From Hyphococcus sp. (lineage in GTDB: Bacteria > Pseudomonadota > Alphaproteobacteria > Caulobacterales > Parvularculaceae): a stretch of DNA of 64,000 nucleotides. The stretch covers positions 29,146 to 93,145 of the forward strand of contig JANQON010000010.1 in NCBI GenBank assembly GCA_028289605.1, read 5' to 3'. Position 1 is the stretch's first letter, and every line of letters starts with the position of its first letter. The position numbers and the translations under genes were made by a program. Of this stretch, positions 49,336 through 57,993 are shown piece after piece. Under the pieces are notes generated by a model. That model saw only the letters and a program-made list of their open reading frames with translations. It did not search any database and was not told the origin of the DNA.

Positions 49336-50250
49336 GTGTCAAACACGCCCATAGCGCTGCACCAAAGAACATTGCCGTCCCTGGCGGCGATAGGGGAATT
49401 GCTAAAACCAGTGACGTGGTTTGCGCCCATGTGGGCGTTCATGTGCGGGGTTGTGTCCTCCGGGCAGCCAATTGGAGAGCGATGGCTTTTTTTTGTCGGC
49501 GGCGTATTGCTCGCAGGACCGCTTGTCTGCGCTGCAAGTCAGGCGACGAATGACTGGTTTGACCGCGATGTTGACGCCATCAATGAGCCGAAACGTCCCA
49601 TTCCATCAGGGCGCATACCCGGGCGGTGGGGCTTATACATTGCCGTCTTCTGGTCCGCGCTGTCGCTTGTTGTTGGCGCGTTGCTCGGCGTGTGGGCGTT
49701 TGCGGCGACGATTGTCGCTGTCTTTCTTGCATGGGCCTATAGTGCGCCGCCGCTTCGCCTGAAGATGAACGGTTGGTGGGGAAACGCCGCCGTCGGACTA
49801 TCATATGAAGGCATCGCCTGGTTCACCGGCGCTGCCGTTATGCTTGGCGCTATGCCAGGTTGGCCCATCGTTGCGCTCGCGCTGCTCTACTCAATAGGCG
49901 CACACGGTATAATGACGCTCAATGACTTCAAGGCGGTTGAAGGCGACATCCGCATGGGCGTCCGCACGCTGCCTGTGCAACTCGGCCCGGACAGGGCTGC
50001 ACGCCTCGCCTGTGCGGTAATGGTTGCGCCGCAATTGGCGGTCATTGCAGGGCTTGCTCTTTTTGGTCAGCCATCTCACGCGGTCGTCGTCAGTATACTG
50101 TTAGTTTTGCAGCTTTTCTGTATGGCGGAAATGCTGAAGGATCCTCGCGGCAAGGCCCCCTGGTACAATGCCACGGGCGTTTCGCTATTCGTGCTTGGCA
50201 TGTTGGTTGCCGCACTCGCCGTTAGACCGTTTTCCGGAGGCGTCGGATGA
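49336..50250 (+). CDS. bchG: Bacteriochlorophyll a synthase
   Basis: A 304-residue UbiA-family prenyltransferase that esterifies bacteriochlorophyllide a with geranylgeranyl diphosphate. The Asp-rich motif SQATNDWFDRDVDAINEPKR and the second motif LNDFKAVEGDIRMGVRTLPV are diagnostic. About eight membrane helices. It starts with GTG (MSNTPIALHQ) after the operator pair and overlaps the next gene by four bases. Confidence 0.96.
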   Translation: MSNTPIALHQRTLPSLAAIGELLKPVTWFAPMWAFMCGVVSSGQPIGERWLFFVGGVLLAGPLVCAASQATNDWFDRDVDAINEPKRPIPSGRIPGRWGLYIAVFWSALSLVVGALLGVWAFAATIVAVFLAWAYSAPPLRLKMNGWWGNAAVGLSYEGIAWFTGAAVMLGAMPGWPIVALALLYSIGAHGIMTLNDFKAVEGDIRMGVRTLPVQLGPDRAARLACAVMVAPQLAVIAGLALFGQPSHAVVVSILLVLQLFCMAEMLKDPRGKAPWYNATGVSLFVLGMLVAALAVRPFSGGVG

Positions 50251-51584
50251 GCGCAAATAATTCTTATCTTGGTTGGCTCGGCGTTTTCAGACTAGGCCTT
50301 GTGCAAACGGCGCTCGGCGCCATCGTCGTATTGACGACCTCAACGCTTAATCGCGTGATGGTTGTTGAGCTTGCCTTGCCGGCATTGCTTCCGGGCGCGC
50401 TTGTGGGATGGCACTACGCCGTGCAAATGTCGCGACCGCGCTGGGGCTATGGATCAGACATGGGCGGCTCAAGATCGCCCTGGATTATCGGCGGGATGGC
50501 GACGCTGGGCCTTGGCGCGATTGGCGCCGCGCTTGCGACGGCGTGGATGGAAACCGCCGCGGCGGCAGGTGTGATCGCGGCTTTTGTCGCATTCTTCGTT
50601 ATCGGCGTCGGTGTCGGCGCAGCCGGAACCAATCTTCTGGCGTTGCTCGCCACAAAAACTGCGCCGTCGAAAAAGGCGGCCGCGGCGGCCGTCGTTTGGA
50701 TCATGATGATATTCGGATTCGTCCTGACCGCCGGCGTCGCAGGAAAAATGTTAGATCCATTTTCCATGACGCGGCTGGTTGTCGTGACATGCGCCGTGTC
50801 GACGATTGCATTCGCCGTCGCCAGCCTCGCCGTCTGGAATATAGAAAAGGGCGCGCCCGCGGCCCCACTCCCGACGACGGCGAAAACCCCGTTCCGACAG
50901 GCCGTTGCAGAGATCTGGAACGAACAGCAGGCCCGGCGATTTACGATCTTTGTTTTTGTGTCGATGCTCGCCTATAGCGCGCAGGACCTCATCCTCGAGC
51001 CTTTCGCTGGGCTGATTTACGGCTATACGCCGGGAGAATCGACGCAGCTGGCGGGCGTACAAAATGGCGGCGTGCTGCTCGGCATGATCGCCACAGCGAT
51101 CATCGGCACGACGATCGGCAAGTCCCGCGCCGGCTTTATGCGCATCTGGACCATGGGCGGGTGTGTTGCGTCCGCGGCGTCATTGATCGCGTTGGCGGTC
51201 GGCGCGACCGTGGGAACAAGCTGGCCGCTACAACTTAACGTATTCACGCTCGGCGTTTCCAACGGCGCGTTCGCAGTCGCCGCGATCGGTTCCATGATGA
51301 CGCTTGCCAGCGCCGGCAAAAAAGGACGCGAAGGGACGCGCATGGGAATCTGGGGCGCCTCGCAAGCTGTGGCCTTTGGGCTCGGTGGGTTTCTAGGCGC
51401 CGCGGCGATAGACGCAACCCGGGCGCTCTTCGCCGATACTGCGTCCGCATTTGCATTCGTATTCGGGTTTGAAGGCCTGATGTTCCTCGTCGCTGCCGTC
51501 CTCGCCGCCCGCGTGGGCCGCACGGCGGCGGACGACATAAAGTTACCCGCTATGCCGGCAGGAGACCATCTGCCTGCGGAATAA
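50247..51584 (+). CDS. PucC/MFS-family pigment-complex assembly protein
   Basis: A 445-residue, 12-helix protein of the PucC/LhaA family (often called bch2 or ORF428 beside bchG-bchP). LGVFRLGLVQTALGAIVVLT, TLNRVMVVELALPALLPG, YGSDMGGSRSPWIIGGM and YSAQDLILEPFAGLIYGYTP are shared with LhaA in this window. Relatives help deliver (bacterio)chlorophyll to antennae. It lies between bchG and bchP with an ATGA overlap, consistent with handling the product of those enzymes. Confidence 0.9.
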   Translation: MSANNSYLGWLGVFRLGLVQTALGAIVVLTTSTLNRVMVVELALPALLPGALVGWHYAVQMSRPRWGYGSDMGGSRSPWIIGGMATLGLGAIGAALATAWMETAAAAGVIAAFVAFFVIGVGVGAAGTNLLALLATKTAPSKKAAAAAVVWIMMIFGFVLTAGVAGKMLDPFSMTRLVVVTCAVSTIAFAVASLAVWNIEKGAPAAPLPTTAKTPFRQAVAEIWNEQQARRFTIFVFVSMLAYSAQDLILEPFAGLIYGYTPGESTQLAGVQNGGVLLGMIATAIIGTTIGKSRAGFMRIWTMGGCVASAASLIALAVGATVGTSWPLQLNVFTLGVSNGAFAVAAIGSMMTLASAGKKGREGTRMGIWGASQAVAFGLGGFLGAAAIDATRALFADTASAFAFVFGFEGLMFLVAAVLAARVGRTAADDIKLPAMPAGDHLPAE

Positions 51585-51596
51585 GGAGACATTCCC

Positions 51597-52808
51597 ATGG
51601 CTTTTGACGCAGCAGAGATTTCAGAGACCTTCGACGCGGTCGTTGTCGGCGGCGGACCGGCTGGCGCGACCGCAGCGCATGACCTCGCGATCGCCGGTGG
51701 ATCCGTCATGCTTTTAGACAAGGCGGGCCGCATCAAACCCTGCGGCGGCGCCATTCCGCCGCGTCTCATACGCGATTTTGACATTCCGGACTCGCAAATC
51801 GTTGCGCGGGCGCATTCCGCACGGATGGTCGCGCCGTCGAACAAATATGTCGATATGCCCATCAATGGCGGTTCGGTGGGTATGGTCGACCGAGAGCATT
51901 TTGACGAATTTTTGCGTGTGCGCGCCGCGACCGCAGGAGCAACGCGACGCGATGGTTCGTTTATTCGCATCGACCGGGACGAGAATGGGGACGCCATCGT
52001 GTGCTACCGGTCCAAGGGCGCGCCGAAAGATGCGCCGCTTACGCGAGTTCGCGCCCGCGCCGTCGTCGGCGCCGACGGCGCCAAGTCGCAAGTTGCGCTG
52101 CAGACTGTCAAGAACGCAGACAAAAAGAAATGCGTCTTCGCCTATCATGAGATTATTGAATCGCCATTGACGGGATTTGACGGGTCCCGTTGCGACATTT
52201 TCTATCAGGGCAAGTTATCGCCGGACTTCTATGCCTGGGTATTTCCGCACGGCGAGACGACCAGCGTCGGGGTAGGGAGCGCGCATAAAGGCTTTTCCTT
52301 GCGCGGCGCGGTCGCGTCTTTGCGTGCGGACGCCGATCTCGCCGGCGCAAGGACGATCAGGACCGAAGGCGCCCCGATCCCCCTCAAGCCGCTCAAAAAG
52401 TGGGACAACGGCAAAGACGTCATCCTCGCTGGAGATGCTGCGGGCTGTGTTGCGCCAGCGTCCGGCGAGGGCATCTATTACGCTATGTTGGGCGGACGCA
52501 CGGCGGCGGCGGCGGTAACCGAATTGCTTGAAACGGGCGACGCCAAAGCGCTCGCCCGCGCGCGCAAACGCTACCTCAAAGAGCACGGCAAAGTCTTCTT
52601 CATTCTCGGCGTCATGCAACATTTCTGGTATCGCAACGACAAGAGGCGAGAACGGTTCGTCGACATTTGCCGCGATAAGGACGTGCAAAGACTGACGTGG
52701 GAAGCGTATATGAACAAGCGCCTGGTGAAAGCGAACCATATGGCGCATGCGCGCATTTTCTTTAAGGACCTGGCCCACCTTGTCGGCGTGGCGTCGCCGC
52801 AGCGCTGA
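51597..52808 (+). CDS. bchP: Geranylgeranyl diphosphate/geranylgeranyl-bacteriochlorophyll reductase
   Basis: A 403-residue FAD-dependent reductase that converts the geranylgeranyl tail to phytyl in three steps. AVVVGGGPAGATAAHDLA is the FAD-binding turn; KPCGGAIPPRLIRDFDIP, YQGKLSPDFYAWVFPHGETT and GDAAGCVAPASGEGIYYAML are characteristic. An AAGGAG ribosome site precedes the ATG. Followed eight bases later by tspO. Confidence 0.96.
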   Translation: MAFDAAEISETFDAVVVGGGPAGATAAHDLAIAGGSVMLLDKAGRIKPCGGAIPPRLIRDFDIPDSQIVARAHSARMVAPSNKYVDMPINGGSVGMVDREHFDEFLRVRAATAGATRRDGSFIRIDRDENGDAIVCYRSKGAPKDAPLTRVRARAVVGADGAKSQVALQTVKNADKKKCVFAYHEIIESPLTGFDGSRCDIFYQGKLSPDFYAWVFPHGETTSVGVGSAHKGFSLRGAVASLRADADLAGARTIRTEGAPIPLKPLKKWDNGKDVILAGDAAGCVAPASGEGIYYAMLGGRTAAAAVTELLETGDAKALARARKRYLKEHGKVFFILGVMQHFWYRNDKRRERFVDICRDKDVQRLTWEAYMNKRLVKANHMAHARIFFKDLAHLVGVASPQR

Positions 52809-52816
52809 CCATCGCG

Positions 52817-53299
52817 ATGGGCGGGGTGTTTCGTAATCCGACCGTGATCGCCATTCTTGCGGCGTTGGCTGTTGCTATGGTCGGCGGCGCCGTGACCGAT
52901 ATTGGACCTTGGTATGAAGATCTCGAGAAGCCCGCTCTTAACCCGCCGAATTGGGTGTTCGCGCCGGCGTGGACAGTTATCTATGCTTTGGCGGTCATCG
53001 CCGCCGTCACAGGTTGGCGGGATACCCGGACCAGCGCTGAACGCGCGCGGCTCATTACGCTTTTCTTTTTCAATGGGGTTTTGAATATATTGTGGAGCGC
53101 ATTGTTTTTTACGTTCCGACGCCCTGACTGGGCGCTGGCGCAGGTCGTCATACTCTGGTTATCGGTGCTTGCGCTCATCCTTTTTTTTCAGCGGTTTTCG
53201 AACGTTGCTGCGCTCTGCTTGCTTCCCTATCTCGTTTGGGTGGCTTTCGCCGCCTATCTCAATCTTGGCGTCGTGCAATTGAACGGCCCATTTGGGTAA
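52817..53299 (+). CDS. tspO: TspO/MBR sensory protein
   Basis: A 160-residue five-helix protein of the TspO/peripheral benzodiazepine receptor family. WYEDLEKPALNPPNWVFAPA and WTVIYALAVIAAVTGWRDTR are the conserved motifs, and the later tract NGVLNILWSALFFTFRRPDW is also typical. In Rhodobacter TspO (CrtK) is an outer-membrane tetrapyrrole-related regulator that limits pigment genes under O2. Its position after bchP is common. Confidence 0.93.
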   Translation: MGGVFRNPTVIAILAALAVAMVGGAVTDIGPWYEDLEKPALNPPNWVFAPAWTVIYALAVIAAVTGWRDTRTSAERARLITLFFFNGVLNILWSALFFTFRRPDWALAQVVILWLSVLALILFFQRFSNVAALCLLPYLVWVAFAAYLNLGVVQLNGPFG

Positions 53300-53303
53300 G
53301 ACA

Positions 53304-53588
53304 ATGATAGAATTTTCACCTTGGATGATTGATCTTATTTTGGTGAGCGTTGCGGCGGAGTTTTTTTTCTTTCGGTCGCTGCTCACTCGAGCAAACCAAC
53401 AGAAATTCATCACGCCCTTGTTTCTATTCCTGGTCTCCGGTGGTTTCTTGCTCATCGCAGTGCGGCTCGCCTTGTCTGGCGTTAGCGGCGCTTTGATTTA
53501 TGTAACGCTTTTGTTCGCCTTTGGCGCTCACTTAGCCACGCTCATCGTGGCGGCGACACGTTTCGCTCCGGGTACTGCTAATCCGTGA
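53304..53588 (+). CDS. Small membrane protein of unknown function
   Basis: A 94-residue hydrophobic protein (MIEFSPWMIDLILVSVAAEF...) with three predicted membrane helices at about 8-25, 38-55 and 60-85. The ATG lies five bases after the tspO stop; the frame is open a few codons earlier. It is probably co-transcribed with tspO and hemC. No family recognised; possibly a small integral protein paired with TspO. Confidence 0.7.
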   Translation: MIEFSPWMIDLILVSVAAEFFFFRSLLTRANQQKFITPLFLFLVSGGFLLIAVRLALSGVSGALIYVTLLFAFGAHLATLIVAATRFAPGTANP

Positions 53589-53617
53589 CCACGTTGAATT
53601 GGCGAGAATAGATCATC

Positions 53618-54583
53618 ATGATGAGAATCGGGACTCGTTCCAGCGCTATGGCGCTCGCGCAAACGACGGAAATCGTGGATCAGCTGACGTCAGCCGCGCC
53701 GCATTTGTCCGCAGAGATAGTAAAATTTCGGCCGCGCGGCGATGTCGACCAGACTTCAAAGCTTGATCGCCATGGAGGGAAGGGCGGCGCTTTTGTTTCG
53801 GAAATTCGGGAAGCGATGCGAAAGGGCGAGTTGGAAGCTGCGATGCACTCTCTCAAAGACGCTCCGGGTGATGAAGAAGCGCCCGGCTTGGTATTTGCGG
53901 CTTATTTGAAGCGCGAATCCATCGAAGATGTCCTTGTGCTGCGAGCCGATCACGCCGTTGATGATTTTGAGAACAAGCAGGGAGCCGGCTTCAGAATCGG
54001 CACCAATGCCGTACGCCGCGCTGCCTACCTCAAGCGGCTGTACCCGTTGGCCGAAATCATTCACTATCGCGGCGCCGCCGATACGCGAATCCGCAAACTT
54101 GATGAATGCGCGATGCAAAAACTGCCGGACGGCGGCGAAGTCGGTCCCGCGGACGCACTCGTCATGGCCAAAAGCGGGCTGGAGCGCGTTGGGCTGGCTC
54201 ATCGGATGTCGATGGTATTTTCCTCTGCGCAGATACTGCCTGCAATCGGGCAAGGCATTGTAACCGTTGAATGCGCCGAAGACGACTGGGAGACCCGCGC
54301 GCGCCTTGCGTTGATCGACGACAAGGAAACGCGCCTTTGCGCCATGGCGGAAAGAGAAGTCCTTTGGATCTTGAACGGGCATTGCAATGCGCCTATCGCC
54401 GGTCATGCGTCAGTTGATGGAGACGTTCTTCGCCTTAACGCATCCGTTTTAAGCTTGGACGGCGAAAAAATCGTCGAAACCGGCGCCGCCGGAAACGCGG
54501 CTCGACCGCGCGAACTGGGGCGCGCAGTTGGTCTGGCGCTCTTGGAGCTAGGCGCGTCGGACCTCATCGACTCTGCCGAATGA
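53618..54583 (+). CDS. hemC: Hydroxymethylbilane synthase (porphobilinogen deaminase)
   Basis: A 321-residue enzyme joining four porphobilinogens into hydroxymethylbilane. RIGTRSSAMALAQTTEIVDQ is the N-terminal motif; GGKGGAFVSEIREAMRKGEL and AMHSLKDAP follow; the dipyrromethane-cofactor Cys is in NGHCNAPIAGHA. Two consecutive ATGs at 53618 and 53621 are equivalent starts. It is convergent with hemE, 12 bp apart. Confidence 0.95.
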   Translation: MMRIGTRSSAMALAQTTEIVDQLTSAAPHLSAEIVKFRPRGDVDQTSKLDRHGGKGGAFVSEIREAMRKGELEAAMHSLKDAPGDEEAPGLVFAAYLKRESIEDVLVLRADHAVDDFENKQGAGFRIGTNAVRRAAYLKRLYPLAEIIHYRGAADTRIRKLDECAMQKLPDGGEVGPADALVMAKSGLERVGLAHRMSMVFSSAQILPAIGQGIVTVECAEDDWETRARLALIDDKETRLCAMAEREVLWILNGHCNAPIAGHASVDGDVLRLNASVLSLDGEKIVETGAAGNAARPRELGRAVGLALLELGASDLIDSAE

Positions 54584-54595
54584 TTTGGCCGCCGA

Positions 54596-55633
54596 CTATT
54601 TGCCGCGTATTCGATCGACAAGCGCGGCCACATGTTCCGGCGGCGTATCCGGCGTAAGGCCGTGTCCGAGATTAAAGATATAGGGAACGTTTTTGTACGC
54701 TTCCAGAATCGCATCAACAGCCTGTTGTAGTTTGGGCCCGCCGACGGTCACAAGCATAGGATCAAGTCCGCCCTGAACGACAGTGTGAGGACTGAGATTG
54801 TCACGCACCCATTTGAACGACATGGTGTGATCGACGCCAACGGCGGCGCAGGCGTCAATGTCGGCGTAGAGGCGCGCCTTCTCGCCGACGCCTTTCGGGA
54901 AAATGACTGTTGGAACATGGGGATGAGACTGTTTCAGCGCTTCAACGATTGTTGAGAGGGGCTTGACGCTCACGACCTCCAAAACAGATTCGGGCAGACC
55001 GCCGGCCCAACTGTCGAACAACTGCAGGGCGTCTGCGCCGGCGTCAGCCTGCGACCGCAAATACTCGATAGTCAAGTCGGTCAGTATTTCGATCAGCTGT
55101 TGTACAAACGCGTCGTCTTCGTAGTACCGACGGCGACATGCTGACGGGTCGTTCATGGGGCCGCCCGCCAGCATGTAGGTTGCAACGGTCCAGGGCGCGC
55201 CGGCGAAGCCGATAAGCGCTTTGTCAGTCGGTAGTTCGCGTCGGGTAAGGGCGACAGTCTCGAACACCGGCGACAGCACGTCGGCTACGCGCCGGTTGCG
55301 CAGGGCGTCGAGTTCAGAGAGACCTTCAACGCGATCCAGAACCGGGCCTTCGCCGGTTTCAAACCTCAAATTCAACCCCAGCGCATAGGGGATAAGCAAA
55401 ATGTCGGCAAAGATTATCGCCGCATCAAGGTCATAACGACGGATCGGTTGCAATGTCACTTCACTCGCCAGCGCCGGATCAAAACACAAATTCAGAAACG
55501 ACCCTGCTTGTTCCCTGACCTTGCGGTATTCAGGTAAGTACCGGCCCGCCTGCCGCATGAGCCACACGGGCGGCAGTCTAACGGTTTCGCCGTTCAGTAC
55601 GCGAACAAAAGACGATCTTGTTGCTTTCGACAT
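54596..55633 (-). CDS. hemE: Uroporphyrinogen III decarboxylase
   Basis: A 345-residue TIM-barrel enzyme converting uroporphyrinogen III to coproporphyrinogen III. PPVWLMRQAGRYLPEYRKVR is the family signature; YDLDAAIIFADILLIPYALG and GFAGAPWTVATYML are also conserved. It is the last recognisable gene of the cluster; with hemA and hemC it brings three precursor-supply genes into the PGC. Confidence 0.97.
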   Translation of the reverse strand: MSKATRSSFVRVLNGETVRLPPVWLMRQAGRYLPEYRKVREQAGSFLNLCFDPALASEVTLQPIRRYDLDAAIIFADILLIPYALGLNLRFETGEGPVLDRVEGLSELDALRNRRVADVLSPVFETVALTRRELPTDKALIGFAGAPWTVATYMLAGGPMNDPSACRRRYYEDDAFVQQLIEILTDLTIEYLRSQADAGADALQLFDSWAGGLPESVLEVVSVKPLSTIVEALKQSHPHVPTVIFPKGVGEKARLYADIDACAAVGVDHTMSFKWVRDNLSPHTVVQGGLDPMLVTVGGPKLQQAVDAILEAYKNVPYIFNLGHGLTPDTPPEHVAALVDRIRGK

Positions 55634-56158
55634 CAGGTGATCGATTCTGGTTGTCTCACGAGTATCGACGATGTTCGTCCATCAAAGCAGAGTCTTGAAA
55701 AATAGCGAAGAACCGGATTGTCGTCCACCCGGCGCCGTTTCCGATATTCCATCAATGACGATACAATACGTTGGTCGAGAACAACGTATTCGCTCAAAGG
55801 CGATACTGCTTCGTCGCCAATTGGTTCGCCAAGAAATTGGCGCTCTCGGTCCGGGAGTGAGATTTTCGTTGCGCGGAGCGGGGACCAGCCGCTCGCGGCC
55901 CAGCGGACGCGTAGATGTATCAGTCAGGACCAACCTGTCAGACGCCAAACGACCCGGGCGCATAGTCCATCGATCGCGTATCGGCGCTGCAGATCAAGGC
56001 CATAAGCTTCCCAGTTCGGAGAGTTTGTCTTCCTTGTTTTTTGATCAGGAAACTCAGGCGCAGATGCCTGACGTGGTAGTGGAAAATTCGGAGAAGGGCT
56101 GAGCCGGCAAGTCCGAAAACGCGAGAAATCCCTGTTTTCGTATACGAATCAGGAAATT
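55634..56158. other. Non-coding stretch at the right edge of the photosynthesis cluster
   Basis: No frame on either strand shows a recognisable family. A perfect 9-bp inverted repeat, AATACGTTG / CAACGTATT, lies at 55765-55790 with an eight-base spacer. The stretch ends where the recombinase-associated repeat begins. It may contain the hemE promoter. Confidence 0.4.
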
Positions 56159-56456
56159 CCGCTGGAGACCCGTTCAATCGCGGTCGCCTGCACCGCCATC
56201 GGTTTTGTCGAACTCCTGACGTTTGTCGCGCAGTCGAAAATAGCGATTGGATCTCATGTGGTTGCGTGCGCCTGAGGCGCACAATTCCGTCTCCGGTCGG
56301 CGTCGTTCGGCGCCTGTTTTTGCGCTTCTAGACCCGAAGTCTCCGGCGGTCGCGGCGTGATTCAGTGTCGGCGCTGGAGACGATTTTAGGGGGCGACGGA
56401 AAAGCCCAGCAAGCGGCGCTGCGAACTCCAGTCCGGAGACAAGGCTGTGTCGTTTA
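56159..56456. repeat. 298-bp direct repeat, copy A
   Basis: Matches 63254-63551 without insertions or deletions; I count about 25 mismatches (about 92% identity). It consists of the last 70 bp of the recombinase gene (minus strand) plus its 3' flank, ending at the CTGGAGACCCGTTC motif. Confidence 0.92.
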
Positions 56457-56795
56457 GGCGTCGCAGAGACAGCGCCGCCGGCTGACGGCCGTCAAGGATC
56501 GCCTCGATAATGTCGGGCGCCAGATAGGCGTATCGTAGAACCTTCCACACATAGCGCTCTGAAAGTTTTCGTCCTGCGCCAACGCGGCGACTGATCGATG
56601 TTTGCCGTTCTCTAGAGCGACGCGCCATCGGTAGGCGGTGACGATTGCCTTGATCAGTGCGCCGTTTTTTGCGTTGCCGCCGCCCGCAATGACCTGGCGG
56701 CGGTGGCGCGGTTTCCTCAAGTCAACGGCGACTCGTAACGCGCACGCCCTGCCGGACCGGATCTTTGCCTTGATGTCGACGGCGTCTTTGATCAC
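56386..56795 (-). pseudogene. Serine recombinase C-terminal remnant, frameshifted (copy 2)
   Basis: Two overlapping minus-strand frames together match the recombinase tail. The first (to about 56590) reads KNGALIKAIVTAYRWRVALE then NGKHRSVAALAQDE; the second continues LSERYVWKVLRYAYLAPDII, EAILDGRQPAALSLRRLND and SPDWSSQRRLLGFSVAP before the stop. A single-base frameshift near 56580-56590 joins them. The zinc-ribbon and catalytic regions are gone. It is homologous to 10055-10789, on the same strand, and lies just outside the other end of the photosynthesis cluster. Confidence 0.85.
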
Positions 56796-56840
56796 GTCGA
56801 TTCGATGGACATGTACGAAACGCGTCGGTTGAGAAAGTCA

Positions 56841-57410
56841 TCAATTTCGAGCTAGTGATGCGCCAAGGATAGTTTCTGCTGCACGCCGTGCATCATTCGC
56901 GACTGTCTTAGAGCCATAGATATGTGCAAGGACAATCGCGCCCTCCTTCAATATAAGAATTTGTCGAGCAACCTCGTCAGGCTCTATGAGCTTCGCCTTT
57001 TTTGCGAGCATCGAAAAATATTTCTGAAGGAGTTTTTTGTGTTCAGCCGCAGTTCTATGGATCGGTTCATCCCTATCCTGATATTCCGATGACGCTTTGA
57101 TGAACATGCAGCTCTTAAATCCAGGTTCATCAAACCACTCGCCGAGCGCGGTGAAAACGGCAAGAAGCTGATCTGCTGGATCATCTGCTAAAGCTTCCAC
57201 ACGTCTAACAAGCCAATTCCGAAATTGTTCGTCGCGTAAGCGCAGCGTCGCAAGCACGAGCTCGTCTTTCGTCCGGAAATGCTTATAGATCGCCGTTTTT
57301 GAAACGCCCGTTTCCTTGGCCACGCGGTCCATGCCGATGGCGTGAAACCCGCCCTCATAAAACGCCTGTAGGGCATTTTGAACCAGCTGATCTCTCTTCG
57401 ACGCGCTCAT
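56841..57410 (-). CDS. TetR-family transcriptional regulator
   Basis: The 189-residue protein starts MSASKRDQLVQNALQAFYEG at the ATG at 57410; the frame is open to 57554 but the added part is unlike the family. The DNA-binding domain is FHAIGMDRVAKETGVSKTAI then YKHFRTKDELVLATL; the C-terminal ligand domain has the typical length and a LEPD-like segment LIEPDEVARQILILKEGAIV. It is divergent from the isochorismatase operon, across a 22-bp palindrome, and probably represses that promoter and its own. Confidence 0.92.
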   Translation of the reverse strand: MSASKRDQLVQNALQAFYEGGFHAIGMDRVAKETGVSKTAIYKHFRTKDELVLATLRLRDEQFRNWLVRRVEALADDPADQLLAVFTALGEWFDEPGFKSCMFIKASSEYQDRDEPIHRTAAEHKKLLQKYFSMLAKKAKLIEPDEVARQILILKEGAIVLAHIYGSKTVANDARRAAETILGASLARN

Positions 57411-57558
57411 AAAACTGACCTTTTCGTAACTGATCTGTAAATGAACCAACTCGCCAGCCGGCGCAAGATGGTTCACGCTAATGTGCTGTCTTAAAGGGAT
57501 TAATCGTGGCTGCGTGTTGGAAAAGCCCGATTTTCCAAAAAAATACTGGGGCAAAACG

Positions 57559-57587
57559 TTGACAGATCAGTTCACGTAAGATAATTA
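57559..57587 (+). promoter_or_regulatory. Promoter of the isochorismatase unit
   Basis: TTGACA (57559-57564), a 17-bp spacer and TAATTA (57582-57587), directly followed by the TetR palindrome. The -35 is perfect, the -10 weak. Confidence 0.5.
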
Positions 57588-57609
57588 ACATTAACCGATC
57601 GGTTAATGT
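57588..57609. promoter_or_regulatory. Palindromic operator, probably for the TetR protein
   Basis: A perfect 22-bp palindrome whose centre is TTAACCGATCGGTTAA. It sits immediately downstream of the likely -10 element, between the divergent TetR gene and the 90-aa membrane protein. ACCGATCGGT cores are common among TetR operators. Confidence 0.8.
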
Positions 57610-57682
57610 AATCGGTCGGCAGGCGAGACGATCGAGACGCCGCGTTGGGAACGCAAACGCGCCGAATAAAGGGGATCGAGAG

Positions 57683-57955
57683 ATGAGAGAGTCACGTCGC
57701 AATTTTTACGGTCGGTGCATGGACGTCACGGCGCTCGCACTTAGCATTTTTGTTTTCTTTATTCTGATGGCTGTCGCCGTGGTTCCCGCAATGGCCGGGC
57801 CGTCGATTGCCAATGCAACTGAAAAATCACCGCGAGCAGCGACTACGCTTGGCGATGCAGCGTTTGTCTCTGCTGACCTACAGCGCGACTTCCTGTCGCC
57901 GGAAAAGCAATGGTCATCGAATAGAACCTCCGTAGAGAGAGTAAAAATCTACTGA
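57683..57955 (+). CDS. Small membrane or exported protein, TetR-controlled
   Basis: A 90-residue peptide. After a basic start (MRESRRNFYGRCMD) comes a hydrophobic segment (LALSIFVFFILMAVAVVPAM) and AGPSIA, which resembles a signal-peptidase site. The rest is polar with no recognised domain. GATCGAGAG precedes the ATG. It is the first gene after the promoter and operator at 57559-57609 and lies 38 bp before the isochorismatase-like gene. Function unknown. Confidence 0.6.
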   Translation: MRESRRNFYGRCMDVTALALSIFVFFILMAVAVVPAMAGPSIANATEKSPRAATTLGDAAFVSADLQRDFLSPEKQWSSNRTSVERVKIY

Positions 57956-57993
57956 TCCGTACCGAGAAAAGCTTAAGAGAAGAGGAGAGACCC

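Noticed and set aside
55671..56102. 143-codon plus-strand frame right of hemE
   Set aside because: No recognisable domain, overlaps open frames on the other strand, and runs up to the edge of the recombinase repeat.
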